A stretch of DNA of 64,000 nt from Apostichopus japonicus. Lineage: Eukaryota > Echinodermata > Holothuroidea > Aspidochirotida > Stichopodidae. This document shows positions 45,752-59,265 of the stretch, in pieces. The notes under the pieces are model-generated. The model did not search any database. It saw nothing but the letters and a program-made list of their open reading frames with translations, and was not told the origin of the DNA. The translations under genes were made by a program, and so were the position numbers. The number at the start of each line of letters is the position of its first letter. Within the stretch, counting starts at the first letter, position 1. The stretch is from NCBI RefSeq assembly GCF_037975245.1, contig NC_092577.1:35456898-35520897 (forward strand), read 5' to 3'.

Positions 45752-47147
45752 TCATTCCTGGGGTTTAAGTAAGGGTGAACCTGGTAAACATAATATACAT
45801 CCAAACATCCATATTAGAAACAAGACTATACAACGAGATGAAATTTTCAACTAACAGTTTAAAATATTTGTCTCTTTCATAGAAGTGTCACATTGTTTTC
45901 CATTGGAATATGCCTGATTGTAATTTAAATATGAAAGATTATATTGGCTTATGTGGTCAGGCACACATATATATATATACACAACTGAGTAAAATACAGC
46001 TTTCCGCACTGATTACCATAGTGAACGAGCAGGCCTCTTATATTGTAGCCCTGATGTTCAATGGGGAGGTCTCCACCCTGTTTAGGGTATCCCAAATTCT
46101 GGAGGCTCGGTGTCCACAACTTCTTAAGATAAATATATTGATTTTGCGGTAAGAAAAGTGGCAAAATCTAATACATAAATTACTTCAAGAGTGGCAGAAT
46201 ATAACACTAATTTACAAGTAAGAATCATTTATCATGTAACAGATTCTCAAAGGGGGAGGGGGGGGAGGGGATATGGCCTCCCCGTAGAGACCTTCCCGAG
46301 GCCACAACATCTGCCACTGGATGGTCGCCAAGGTAACGAAGATAGAAATTGGGGTCACCAAGCAAAAACGTTTGAAAACCAAGGTTTTAAAGGATCAAAA
46401 TTGGTTCTCTCTGACATTAAGCAATCTATACATTCTTCCGCCAAATGAAGCAAATCCAGCCCCTTCCCAAACCCACTGCCACCCTCCGTCGCGCCCCTTC
46501 CACTACTTCAAAGGTAAATATCATTTCCATTCAATTCTATCCATACTTCTGCTTGCTAGCTTTTTCGTTTCCAGTCAGTTCCCTGTTCATAATTTGCTTG
46601 TATAAGCACAACATCTACATTGTTTAAGTCTTATATATAACTCAATATGTTTGTTACAGTGAGTATAATAAAATGGTAGATCGTGTTTCATCTTTCTCAA
46701 ACGTGATTTAATATCAAACTACTTGTATCAAGTGTTTCCTTCGTAAATACATATCATGACTCGCTCTTGCTAATCAAATATACACTAAGAGTCTGAAAAA
46801 CACATATATAAGAGGTAAGCATGGTATGTGCCAAGATTCATGATGGTAGGTGTCTTTTCGTTGTATTGTCTGTCATATTGCCGAGACACAACGCATGATA
46901 ATCTTTTTTATAATTATTATTTATTTCCCTGCATGCAAAAGGCCCGCAGAGTATAGATATACAGACCAAGCTATAGGTCTTAAGGTTAACACACAACAAA
47001 CATATAGTAAGCCTGTAGATAGCAAGTAATGTAACGTAGCCTTTGTTTGAGAATTACATGATATGACGGTGTTGGTTTTATCATCAAAAACATGGAGAAA
47101 ACGATGAAACAAATGGTTGTAAAAAGTTTAAATTAACAAAACCGAAA

Positions 47148-47206
<59 letters not shown>

Positions 47207-47252
47207 GAAATCGTAATGAGTTGGAAAATCAAGACCAGTGAAAAAACTTCCA

Positions 47253-47324
47253 GCCTCCACCGGGATTCGAACCCGGGCCTCCCGCTTTGTACGCGGACAC
47301 CCTAACCAACTAGACCATGGACGC
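47253..47324 (-). tRNA. tRNA-like sequence, left arm (minus strand), possibly a pseudogene
   Basis: The 72 nt fold as a cloverleaf: acceptor GCGTCCA/TGGAGGC (one mismatch), anticodon stem TCCGC/GCGGG and T arm CCGGG-TTCGAAT-CCCGG. The anticodon loop GTACAAA would give anticodon ACA (codon UGU). This is unusual for Cys, which normally uses GCA, and the loop has a purine at position 32. The D stem is weak. Six T residues follow a few bases downstream on this strand, a usable Pol III terminator. It may be a SINE head or pseudogene rather than a decoding tRNA. Confidence 0.45.
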
Positions 47325-47536
47325 TGATTGTATGTCCAGAGGTTCTAAACCGGTAAGGAAGGTCGTAATTCCACTGTAGGCGTTTGTCACCTGTATCGAA
47401 CAATACTAGTTCTGTTTTTAGTGACATATTTTGCCTTACTCTAGAGATCAAATATGATGCTATCCAACTCGAAAATCATTTGTGATTCCTAAAGCCGGAT
47501 CTCGAAAGAGATACTTTGAACAGACTTTATGTTAAT

Positions 47537-47608
47537 GCGTCCATGGTCTAGTTGGTTAGGGTGTCCGCGTACAAAGCGGGAGGCCCGGGTTCGAATCCCG
47601 GTGGAGGC
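47537..47608 (+). tRNA. tRNA-like sequence, right arm (plus strand), possibly a pseudogene
   Basis: Identical over 72 nt to the opposed copy at 47253-47324, with the same cloverleaf and ACA loop. Here the downstream T-run is interrupted (TTTATT), so termination would be poor. Confidence 0.45.
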
Positions 47609-47664
47609 TGGAAGTTTATTCACTGTTCTTGATTTTCCAACTCATTACGATTTCATTTATATAT

Positions 47665-50600
47665 TTTCATTAACATAATATATATATATACATTAATCAG
47701 CTTACAACAACCATAATAATATAGGCTTAATAATAAAATAATAATAATAAAAAAAAAGGAAATTGTAAACCCGTTTTAAGGGCAAACTGAGCAAAGCAAG
47801 ATTACTATTTTTTTTACTTACTATTAGAAATCGAAAGACCTCGAGTATAGCAGTCCCGAAAGTTCCTCTATCAATGATGCTTCTACCCCACCCCCCCCAC
47901 GCCCCGACCCCAGGCCCCTCCTCACTATCATAATTTACATGATTGGTGAAATTTGATATTGACATACACGCAAACGACTATAATTATTGGCATGCCGCAG
48001 GCCTAAAAGAAAAGCACATCATTAAACCTCATGTTGTGACACAATCTATGCAACAATTTTCTTTACGGGACTTCTGGCTACGGGGAGCCAAAAGTGCCAC
48101 AAATATGGAAAACTAACATGAAATGTCAAGCGTTATGTGAGAATGCCGACAGATATACCGACATGCTATAGTATGATGTAACTATGACGAGTTACAGGCT
48201 TTAGATGAAAACAAAAATATCAGTATTAGTATTGAAGAAAAATAAATGATTAATAAAAAATAGAATACTTTTTTGGCAATCTGCAACGATTACGTAATAC
48301 CTGCCTCCTTCAAGTTACTAACAATACGTATCAACTTCAAATGTTGAGTTCCAAATTTTCCCAAAGATGCTTAGATTGTTTTACAATATATATCTTTTAT
48401 ATGTCTAGAATAAATATACCCTTGGATTATTCTTCTTATTTTACAGTGACGTAAAATGCTACTGGAAGGATGGCAGTATTCTCTAACAGCTCTCTGATCT
48501 TTTATTGTTGTTTTTGTTTTTTTGTTTGCTTTTTTTTGTAATTTTTGCCAGAAAGGAAAGAGATAATGATGTGTACTTTATTATCACCATATCAATACTA
48601 ATTCTTATCCTTGTCCTTTCCTTGAACCGTCTCTCCCGACTTCACACAACTAGACCGCTTCTTCAAGATGATGATAAAGAATGATGGGGGAGAAAAAAAC
48701 ATCTCAAGATGTTTCAATAAAGAATGCAAAGCCTATATTCCTCGGGTTTCTTCTTCATCAATTTTGTAAGAGGCAGATTTAATTGCTTCCCGTTCTCCAT
48801 CTCACAAATAAAATCTCATTTCAGTGACAAAACCTCTCATCGAAATTGTTTGACCTTGCTTACTGATTAAGACAGAAGAATATAAAGAGATAGGGAGAGA
48901 GACAGAGAAGAGAAAGCTTTTAAAATAGGTCTTTACGTCGAGCAAATCATTCTTCGCTTCCTCAACACTTTCAATTATTTTACACTCTCGCGTAACATAT
49001 TGTTACGTAAAGACAGTGAGAGAGAGAGAGAGTCTGACTTAATTGCTAATTTTCTCTCATTATCACTCTCCTTTCACGAAGATAATCCCTCCCAGCCTTT
49101 TTTTTTTGTTGGCATCCTTGCTTCCTTCTATACCCCTTTTCCTCTCTCTTGTCTTCATTTTTTAGGGTATTTGCATAAGCACGGCTCGTTCTGTACCAGC
49201 AGATAGTCAAGGGCTACTGTTCACGTGTGTCTTATTTGCTGAACTAATTCCGCGCGCGTGCGGAGATTGGTTTTGGCAGGAAGAGATTACGTAACAGAAT
49301 AATGAAAACTTATTGGCAAGATACGTTTGATAGGATGAGAAAAACAATATGAGAGGCAGAGAAGAAAAGTGTTCCAAATACAAAGGAAGTATAGAAACGA
49401 TGCATTAAGATGAGATGAATCTTAACATAAAAGGAGGACTTAAAACATAGGGGGAAAAAAAAGAAATAAAGGAGCGAAGCAAGATGCAGGCTTTTGTTAA
49501 TGAAGTTTCGAAATGAATTATTAAGAAAGAAAGAAGCAAACACAAGACGGAGCAGTGAGTCTTTGGTTGTAAATGACTTGGATACATTTCTTTAACAGTT
49601 ATTTATCTTTCACATGGTTCTAAATAATATGAATATAGACTAAGCTGACTTTACTGAAACATCCTTCAGTAGCTTATTGTAGCTAAATTTGGTAATTAAA
49701 TAAGTCACATATATGTTCAAACTTCTACAAAACATTTCACACTCACAACAGATTCCTTTCGATAAAACATCGTTATCGTTTTTCTTTAGAATTTCTCCAT
49801 ATCCAGGCCAATTTGAGGACTCCGAACCTGCAGATCAGTAAGCAAAAAACGAAGACTTGAATAAGGGGGGGGGGGGGGGGAGGGGGCTCGGTGACATAAT
49901 TGTGCCCTGGACCCAACCTGACACTCGAAGCCACGGTGGAGACTTGATCAAGTATAAAAATGACACATCAGATCCACTCGTGTTTGAATTTCCAATGTTC
50001 TCTACTTTCGTCATTTTTCTGGTGGAATAACAATTGTTTGTTGTTAAGATTGAATGTTTGAACATTAAATACGTGTTAAACTGTCGTTTACTATTACGCA
50101 GAAAAAATGATTGTTTTAAGGATGACTTACGCCATATTTGTTTTATGCAAGAACATCTTTTAAATATTGTATAATCCAAAACGGAACAAGTTATTTCGCA
50201 TCTGTTAGTATGGGTGTGTGTGTGGTGGTATGGGTGAGGGGGGTTATTGTTCACCACAAAATGATCGATGAATGGAGATTGAAAGCATGGTAGGATTTGC
50301 AACTGCATGATTGCCTTCATTGTGTTCCAAACCTCGCGTGCCACAAGAGCTCTAAGATTTGAACAAAAAAGACGAAAAAAGGGAAGCGAACTTTTGTGCA
50401 CGATGGTAATACTCTTACTGCTTGTGAAATGGGCAACTGTATATTTGGCTGTGTTTATCCACACATACAGTTCATCTTATTGCAATAGAGGCACCAGATT
50501 GCTAAAGCATACGACCAGAGCAACTGGCACGCGCAAGAGATGCAAACATTACGTAATACACAATAGATCCGCGTCACCGTTTACTTTCCGGTAATTAAAC

Positions 50601-53600
50601 CAGTTTTCACACAAATCCTATATTCACACTGTAGGACAAAAAGCCAGATATAACAACAGAAAATGGGCAAAGAAGGAAAAGTAAAATAGCGTGAAGTGTC
50701 CCTCGGTGAGTATTTGCACGCATCTGTTACATGTAACAAAGAAACAGGTACGTTAGGCATTGTCTGAAGTAGTCGTTACATGTTCTGTCTTATAACATGA
50801 ATATGCATTGTCTACTCGGTTGTCAGGGAAGATATTATGTAGCCTTTATATTTACAGCTATACTCGGTAAGCATTTCCACAGCTGTTGACATGAAACTTT
50901 TATCTTTATAGACTCGTGATACTTCACTTAACGTAACACTGTCGTGATCACCTGGATACTGTTTCAATTTAAGGGGATTCGGAGGGGGGATGGGGGGGGG
51001 GCGAGAGGGGAGTAGGTTGAGGGATGATCAAGCTTGTTGGATTTCCATACCCCACGCAGACTTTATCTTTGGTTGACTTTTCTTTAACAGTACATTTATA
51101 GCCCAGGTGTTAAAAAATATATATTTCAATGACAGCAACAGTGCTAGCGATTCATTTCGAGATTTCACGATGAATGAAAGCATGTCTTCTTCTTTCTGTT
51201 GGTTTATTTATAAATTATTTTTTTGGCATTTAACTTTTTGTTAAGCCGACTTTGTTTTCTGCTGGAGAGAACATTGGAAATGGGTGTGAAATACATCATA
51301 CTATCCGTCTATATGGTCACTGACTCACTGTACCGATGTAAGAGGCTTGCAGTTGATAACAGGGCAGTGTGATGCGCAAGGGTATGGGTTGGTGAGGGGG
51401 GGGGGGGGGAGAGAGGGCATATCCCTCGCCCATTGTTAGCAACACTAATTATTCTCTTCATATGAGTACATGTCAATGCGAGTCCCTCCCTCATCTTATT
51501 ACAAGTAATTAAAGCAATATTACAGCAACCTCGTCAATACCTACTGCATGGGCACTTCATTTTGAGGCTGCGCAGTCGAATTCATGAAATGCTTCATTAA
51601 TACCTCGTTACCGCGTGTGGTAATTTTGAAGAAAGTCACCCAGGCAAGAACCTGGGCACTGATCAAATTAATATACAACGCCACCTATCCACGATTATGG
51701 CGACAATAATGTTACAATAGCAGGTTCTACCAGCAAGCTGATTGTTGAAATTCGCATCGACACTATTTGAAGGGTTCGTTCTCTAGCAAAGTGAAATGGC
51801 GCCACTATTTTTCCCGCGTGAGGCGTCGTATTTTAGATACTTATAAAGTAAACTAGGACACTTATTCGTCGTCACATTCCGAGGTCACCAGAGTGTTGCA
51901 AGAAGTTTCCATTGCCATGAACACCATATGATAGTTTGGACTATTTGGAAAGTTCCATAAAATGAGATTTTTTTTGACCATAGAATTAAGGGGAGAATGT
52001 GTAGCAAAGAACTTTACCAGCCGTATAAAAAGGAAAGATATTGTCATCCCCACCCCACCCCCACCCCCTCCCCCGCCTCGCCACATTTTACAAGAAATTT
52101 ATAAAATGCTAAATTTCTAAATCACCTTTAACCCTTCAAATTAAATATCATTAGTAAATTTAACTTATGATCTTTAACTTCCATGCAAGCATAAAACACA
52201 TGCTACTGATAACTTCGAACAGACAGGGTGTCCAAATATTTGTGGGTATTATAATGCCTTGGTTCAAATGCAGCAAACGTTAGAATCGACACAAAATGCT
52301 GGTTTGTTGAAACGGGTAGTTGACATTTAAACTTTATTCGTGTGATGAAAGAGGAACGTATATTGAACATTCTGGTGGAATTTGTATTAAATTCTTTTGT
52401 ATTGTGTTCGAGATATCAACATTTGAAGTTGACATGTTTTGTACCAAAAGTGAACTTGAAGCAAACAAATATGATTTCATAAATGTATACTGACAATCTT
52501 GTTTTATGTTTTTCTGTAAACTGGATATCCAATTTTCGAAATTTTCATAACTGGCCGGATGCATTTTTGTATGAATACATTACGGTCATTGGGGATAATG
52601 ATAGCTTCACATTACCTGAGTCAAAGTTAGAACCTTATCCAATCCAAGATAAAAACACTAAATTGAGAAAACACACGCACATACACACACACATAGAAAG
52701 TCAAATATTTTGCTGTCAGTGCATGTGCAATTATGACATCATATCGATTTGCTTTAAGTTCATTTCCGGAACAAACTGTAAACATTTCAACTATTAATAT
52801 CTCCAAAATAAAAAAAGAATAAACAAAGAAAAGTAAGAATTGCATGAAACTTTCACCAGGATGCCAAGGTTGAAAACATGATATACTTTCCATTAAAAAA
52901 CCACCCTTCGAACTTGATAAAAAAAGAGGACGCTATTTCATTTTTTTCAGGCCTACGTGTTTTCTCTTTTGAAGCGAGTCACTATAGCGGTTTCCAATAA
53001 TTCGGAAACTACAGGATGTTAGCAATGTGTTCCTTGAGGTACCGTGAAAGGCTGCGTCTCCTAAATTCATATGCATAAGAAAAGGCAGGGTGGGGGAGGG
53101 GAGGGGGGTTGAAACTTCCCTGGAACCTTCATGATAAGATTTAGCAAGATGGTAAAGTTAACATGGTCGTTCATTTATCAAAAATGGACCTTGTTTTTAG
53201 ATGAAATAAGAAGCGGATGCTGTCTCGTGTTTTGCACACAAATTTGAAAGAGGGTAGGGAGTTGGGAGGGGAGAAGAATGTACCTGGGGACGGTTTTGGT
53301 GATAACTTTAAAATGCACATAATTAGCAAATAGTCGCAGGTTGCGAATATCACTTTCTATTAGTAACATATTTCTCCCTCTCTTAGGGCCTCGCCTTTCT
53401 CCTCATTACCACCTCCACCCCCCCCCCCTCCGGGTTAATGTTAAATTTAGCCACGCTACATTACTAAGGACTTGAGGTCAGTAGGATGACAAAAGAGGAA
53501 ATTTTCTTCAGGTGTTGAATCATGATATTGTATTAGTTTACAAACCACCGTGACGTCATAGCCACGTGGTTAAAGTCCCGATGTAAGGCACGCGACTGAC

Positions 53601-56600
53601 CATCAGAGAATCGGGACCCAGTTAATCAACTTGTTCTACCTTGCCCAGAGTAAACTTATGGTACGTGTCCAATAGAATGAATACGAGTACAAATAGGAAT
53701 TGTCCATCCTGGGGGAGGAGAGGGGGTCCTTCAACACCCGTTTATCTGAGATTTTGTTTTTAGCTAGGGGGGGGGGGGGGGGTGGTAGATGCAATATGGT
53801 GCTATCGCTTCCATTATTTATCTACATTTGTGTACTACTAGTTTTTATGCTTTATTCAATATCTGAATATTGAGTGAAATTTGATAAAGTGACATACAAA
53901 GTATACAGGGAGGGCGACGTCTCCCCCCCCCCCACATTTATCCCCGTATCATTGACCCTGTTGTATTTTTCATACGACCCACATAATACACAGTGAAACA
54001 CCAACACTCCTTTTTCCGCGTCTGTTGAAATAAGATAACGAAAACAATTTAAATCGATAATCGATTAAATATATTTCTCTGTTTATTCTTCATTTTACAA
54101 TCTCCCTCTTTTCAGATATCGTCAACAAAGACGAACGTAAAATAATTTGAATAAAAATATTTGATAAATTTTCACAGAATACTTTCTTGCTTGGTAAAAT
54201 ATCAGAATTCGCATTAATTTAAATGAATAAAAAAGCATCGGTTATTGCTACGTTCATTCATGCATACAAACGTTAGTTCAGTACACGTCATTGCTGGTAT
54301 AACGCCAATACAAGGTCAGTATGATTTTAAAAGTACCAATTAACATCTTTTAATGCTTAAAATAGCTTAAAAGCAAAGGAAAACAGAAACATTCTCATAA
54401 ATGTTCTATAGAAATCTCAAAATAAGGCTGCAATTGGTCAAAATAAGTACAAATTACGGCTGATTTATTTTAGGACCAATGAAGATTGTTATAAGAGCAA
54501 CTAGCTTAAAATGATTCCATTCAGTAGAAAATAAAGATTGTTTCTCGTAGACACTTCCATGAAGGTCTTAATCACATGTAAAAAATATATCAGAAAATTT
54601 CAATATTTTTGACATTGAATATTAAATTAGCAAATGAAATAGATATTCATGCGATTCTAGCATCGATAAACTTTATATGGAGAACAAACTCGAAGAGCTA
54701 CTTTTAAAGTAGGAATCATCGATCGACTCAACTACAAGCGTCAGGCTACAAGACATATACAATGTCGATAACGTATCCAAGGAAAACATCACGTGGTACA
54801 TCAAACAGGATCGCAATACTAGTGTATTTGTTTGCAAAATAAACAATGGAAAGAATATTAACCGAGACATTACAGGATGTCATTACACTACTGACTTTTT
54901 GTTGGACCAATTGGGCTGGCTGACCGCTCGGGCAATCGACCCCAGAATGTTGGGCTCCCCCCGCCCACCCCTACCACTACCAGCCTTTATAACATTTTAA
55001 TCAAATTCGACATTTTGTACGCATGCGTACAGGTTTTGTTACCCTGTGCTTGGCCTTATCCTTCTGACAACGTTGCATTTATAAGTGGACTAAATCCAGG
55101 CACTTTTTTCTTAGGAGCGGATCGATGGCCCCCTCATTTTTTTTATATTATTGATGGCTATGCCACTAGTGGAGGATGGTGTGGGCAGGGGGGGGGGGTG
55201 GGGAGGGTGGTGTGTGGGCGATGACCGTCAGTCAGTCCGACCTTGTAGGTCCTCCTATATCTCCGCGAAAAACAATAATCTCTGAAGTAAAATGAAAGAC
55301 ATAAATGTTGTTTTTTACATTAAACCTTATGAATATTGCATGGATGCCACCATCTCAAGGGAGCTTATGAATATTGTTTGGAAAATATCTCACATCACTG
55401 CATAATGAGAGTCACACACAGATTCGTGATCTAAAAGTTCGCTTAGCAATACAGCTTTATCCCGATTTTTTTGAGAGGGGGGGGGGGGGGGGAGATGGCA
55501 TATTAGATAATGTTTAAATAGTTGACTCACTATATGGTTAAATTAAACGTAATATAAAAAATAAGTTTGTCAAGATGTGAGTTCGGTGTAAACCAAGGTT
55601 TCAGCAAAGAAGAAAAAAACAACACAGAAAATAGAATTAAGCTTTAAAAAAGAGTAAATTAAGATAAAAAAAAACAAAGAAAAATATAGACAAACAAAAT
55701 GATTTATGAATAGAACTTAAATATTAATCATAAATAATAGATTGCACTCCATATAATCTACAAATAAACAGTGTTCTACTTAATGCCTGCCGGTTATTAG
55801 AGGAAAAAAGACTTCTCTTAGTTAATAATGGAAACGAGGGGAAAATGGTTTCCCAATTGTTAATATTTTGAAGAAATATTATGACAAAATGATAAATCTA
55901 CGCACCGTTACACTTCTTCCAAATGAGAAAGAAGGCCGAAGAGAGGTGGAAGTTGACAATTGGGGGGGGGGGGGGGGCGTCGAAAGAGTTTATGGTGTGC
56001 AGTCTCAAACAGAGTTCTCCCAGCTTAGCTTCTTCCTATCCATCTTCATGTTTATAATTGTTGTGTATTAATGATAAATGATATAATATATATTACTATT
56101 AGAAAGTTTAGTATGAAAGACTCCGTTCTATCAGATGTGTTGTTCGCTTTACGTAGGTAAGAACAGAGCTGGACGGTTAATTGGTATACTTATATAAATA
56201 ATTAAAATTTACGAATTGTGAAGTTATTGTTAAGCTGTCCGGGTCCCCCTTCCCTGCCCCCACTCAGAATTCCTGGCTACGGGCCTGACACCATAATAGA
56301 CGTATCATTACACAAAATATTACCGTGCATAACCAAAAAAAAATGTGTTCTCTTTCTTCATTATTACGTCACCATGACATAACTGACGTCATCAGTTTGA
56401 GAGTTCGATAAAAAATGTTTTTTTTCCGTTCGTTTCAAAATGATAATCGACTACCGTGTTCTCTCAAAGAAATGTCTTGCTTTTCAAATATGACGTTTTA
56501 TCAGTTGTAGTACTAAGCCGTGAACGAGTAACAGCAATGTAGTAAGGCACTTAGTTCGCTCAGGGTGATAAAATGAATATTTATATCGATTTTTGAATAT

Positions 56601-57132
56601 TCATTTTTTATGAAGCACATATGCCAGTCGAGACAATTTCGAAAGCTCACGCCTCTTTATATACTCTCCTCCCATATCATGCTATAAAGCACTCCGTACT
56701 GACAGTAGGAACAGTTCCTAACCTTTATATCCGATAGAAACAGGTTATTTGATCTGTCTGTACTGATTGTATCAGTGCCCTGATGCATGACACTGTGAAG
56801 AATGGGGTGATATATTTATATACTACTATAGTACCGGTTTATGTTTTTTCAACGTTAAAGATGATAAGTAAAGGCTATATCGGTCGTGTAATTATCAATC
56901 TAAACGTAGTGCAAACTCCCACACAATTTCCGTGTCCTGAATAAGACCAGGAACAATGAGTCACACTGTTAGGACATTGGGGCATATCCACCCGATGTAT
57001 CCATTTCCGAAGAAACGCCACTTCGTCGGTTTACCTGCTAAATCCTTTACTAAACACGAAAATGTAATAGGATAATTCCACGGTGTTTACTGCCTGATCA
57101 AGATTTCGCCAGAGACCAAATGAACCTGCGGT
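47665..57132. other. Intergenic, no supported gene
   Basis: About 9.5 kb of AT-rich sequence with many poly(G) or poly(C) runs (for example near 49866, 51400, 53768, 55475 and 55960) and a GAGA tract near 49017. The longest open frame (49835-50464, minus, 209 codons) has low-complexity histidine/proline stretches and no recognisable domain. A diverged single copy of the 92-bp repeat family lies at about 56640-56790. Confidence 0.45.
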
Positions 57133-58417
57133 TCACACCAACCCATGTAACAGTTTATATTTCTCCCTTTGTCTTTCAAATATTAATTTTGCTTGTTCAT
57201 ATATTTTAATATCTGCTCTCAGCGCTAACCTAACCTCTTCATCCGCCATAAGTTCCGCCTTTGTGGTTTTCACAAAAACGTCGTGCTCCGTCTCATTTGC
57301 CGCCGATCCTTTAACTTCCACATTTTTGTAATCGCTAACATTAATTCTCTTACCTGAACATTTGGAATGGAACGGTATACCATAGGCTTCCTCTAACATC
57401 GCCAGCGATGTATCATATTCATCCGTTACACCTATAACAGCGAACCATTTATCCAAATTCAGTAGCACGTAGTCCAACAAGTCTTCCATCATCGTATCAT
57501 TTAAGCTATCTTTCAAATGTAGTTTTTCTTTATACCAACATGGAATCCCTCTCGCATTCCTCATTTTGTCCGTTAGTTTCGGTCTTGGGAGACGGCAAAA
57601 CTCTGGTCGAAATAAAATTTGACGGAAGAGAAAACTACCTTGGAAAAGAACCCATTCTTTCATGGTCATCGCCCAAGGATCTCCCGGTTGACAGAGTTGG
57701 TCCCCTGCGGCCCTCCTGCAGTAAGAATATGACGAAATAACCCGTTCGTAGGGGTCCCTTACAAATGTAAAATAAGAACAAGTTTGCGGACTCAGTTGTT
57801 CACATACCCCAAACGAATAACCGCCCATATAAAACTTAAAGGCGTTACCTCTTTGCTTCAGCCTGGTGGCGGCTGCACTTCTACCGTTACTATCCATAAG
57901 AGAAATGCGTGCTCGCTGGGCTCTGGAAACTTTTCCCAAACAATCTTTAACGCTTGAACCAGCTGCTTTGTTATGGTGCAAGTAAGTCACAACCGTATCC
58001 CCATATTGGTGGCGCGTTTTGTTCATGCTCTCGGCGTAAAGAAAATAGTTCGGCAAAACATTGCCTGCTTCCGGTGCGTATAACTCAGTCTTCATACGCT
58101 GGTTGAAGGCACTTTTTCCTTGGTTTGGAAGATCAATAACTGAAAGTTTCATTTCATCACGTGCGTCCTCTTTTTTATTTGTTGTGATAGACGATTTTCT
58201 ATCACTACTGTCCGGGTCTACTTTATTCCGCGGATTAATTTCTTCGTTCGAAGGTGGTAACGGTATTGGATGTTCCTCTGAATATATATGGACCACGTCG
58301 TCATGGAGATTTGGTGCAATCACGTCGTCATGGAGATTTGGTGCAATTGATCTCTTTTGAAATGATTCATACAATTTGTCGTCGTTTCTTGAAGATCCAT
58401 GTGGAATGTTTATTCTG
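57133..58417 (-). CDS. Sulfotransferase exon 2: stem and catalytic domain
   Basis: The exon starts at a tandem acceptor (TTTTCAGCAG), so residue 62 may be His then Arg (first AG) or Gln (second AG). It contains an exact 27-bp in-frame duplication (IAPNLHDDV twice) in the stem and then the whole catalytic domain. Stop TGA is at 57133-57135. The open frame to 58449 includes intron. Confidence 0.88.
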
Positions 58418-59258
58418 CTGAAAATGAAGAAAAAGTAAGAAATAAACATACCATATTACCACTGCTGTCACCAATGTGCAAAAGCTGTTTTTGTAATGAC
58501 CAATGTGCATACTGCTCTCAAGTCACCGAATAAAATTACAAGTATATGATATGCTGAGTGCATAGGGCCTCGTTAACCCACTTGCTATAGGCTATAGCCC
58601 TATAGACCCTCATTTGTTTTAGGCCTTTCAATATTCAATATTTTTGTATTTCTGGTGTCCAAGGGAGGGGGTGCAAGGAAGACCTAGAGAGGAAAGGCTG
58701 AGTTGGAGTTTCTCAATAACTTGGGGTGGAGGGGGGGGGGGGGTGGGTGGTAGAAGAAGAGTTTGTAAAGTCAAAAACAGAAAAGTAAGGTTTCTTATAC
58801 CGTGAATGGAATTTAGTAACAACCCCCCCCCCAAAAAAAAAAGCTTCACAAAAGGTCTTAATGTCGAGAAAGTCCAGACACTTCGTCTCCGAGCCCCCCG
58901 CGGAGGGTACGAACTCTCTATCGCAGACATGGTGTCTCCATTTCCGGGTGCACATTCAATACCGGTTAAAAATCGGTCTGACTGCTGCTCCCCAACCCCC
59001 CCCCCCCCCCACACACACACAGCCAAATCCCACACCTGTGTCAAATACATGATAAACATGAGGGTATTCTTACTGTTGCAAGTGGCTGTTTCCGGCTGGC
59101 AGATCTATTCTCTGCCGCTCCGGTGTTTCTCTACCATTCCTTAAAGCGTCGATCCGTTCTTGTGAAGATATGAAAGACCACGAGATGTAGACCAGGAAGA
59201 ATCCCGCAAGGAGACTATAGCACCGTTCTCTCCTCCTGAGTGCTCTGTACAACCCCAT
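57133..59258 (-). CDS. Type II Golgi-type sulfotransferase, two coding exons
   Basis: Predicted PAPS-dependent carbohydrate sulfotransferase of the Sulfotransfer_2 type, acting in the Golgi lumen; the acceptor sugar is unknown. Exons: 59074-59258 and 57133-58417, total 1470 nt, 489 residues, phase 2 at the junction. A short basic cytoplasmic tail (MGLYRALRRRERC) precedes a membrane anchor at about 14-31, then a stem region. The 5'-phosphosulfate loop is YLHHNKAAGSS (residues 209-217) and the 3'-phosphate motif is FTFVRDPYERVISSY (278-292). NxS/T sites occur at 194, 368, 421 and 436. HNKAAGSS differs from the PK-type loops of HS2ST and CHST proteins, so I do not assign a subfamily. The segment with the acceptor and start codon is tandemly repeated upstream. 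Confidence 0.85.
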
Positions 59259-59265
59259 ACTATAC
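59074..59265 (-). CDS. Sulfotransferase exon 1: start codon and membrane anchor
   Basis: On the minus strand the acceptor-like TTTGCTGTATATTTACAG ends at 59266, and ATGGGG follows at 59258. The exon encodes the cytoplasmic tail and signal anchor (YSLLAGFFLVYISWSFI) and ends CAACA|GTAAGA at 59074. An upstream untranslated exon is implied but not located. An in-frame ATG 24 nt further upstream lies on the intron side of the acceptor. Confidence 0.75.

Larger units (their letters stand above)
44325..47151. other. Intergenic, no supported gene
   Basis: AT-rich, with a (TA)n run at 45669-45749 and a G-run near 45085. A short open segment ending AAAG|GTAAAT (about 46470-46515) could be an orphan exon, but nothing joins to it in phase. 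No family is recognised. Confidence 0.4.
47152..47664. mobile_element. Foldback element with tRNA-like arms
   Basis: Two arms of about 120 bp (about 47203-47324 and 47537-47660) are near-perfect inverted copies. Each holds an identical 72-nt tRNA-like sequence plus a shared flank containing TTGATTTTCCAACTCATTAC. A unique 212-bp spacer separates them. A (TA)n run borders the left arm. Transcribed through, it would make a long double-stranded hairpin. Confidence 0.7.

Noticed and set aside
46191..46605. Overlapping small open frames in all three plus frames
   Set aside because: No frame shows a domain. One possible donor (AAAG|GTAAAT) lacks an acceptor partner in phase.
49835..50464. 209-codon minus-strand open frame
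   Set aside because: Low-complexity His/Pro and Ser stretches, no domain, and homopolymer-derived proline run at its end.
53555..53640. tRNA-like segment (CACGTGGTTAAAGTCCCGA...GGGACCC)
   Set aside because: The A and B boxes are too degenerate and the stems do not form a cloverleaf.
58628..59144. Open frames on both strands between the sulfotransferase exons
   Set aside because: They lie in the intron defined by the phase-matched sites 59074 and 58417 and consist of G/C-run and low-complexity sequence.
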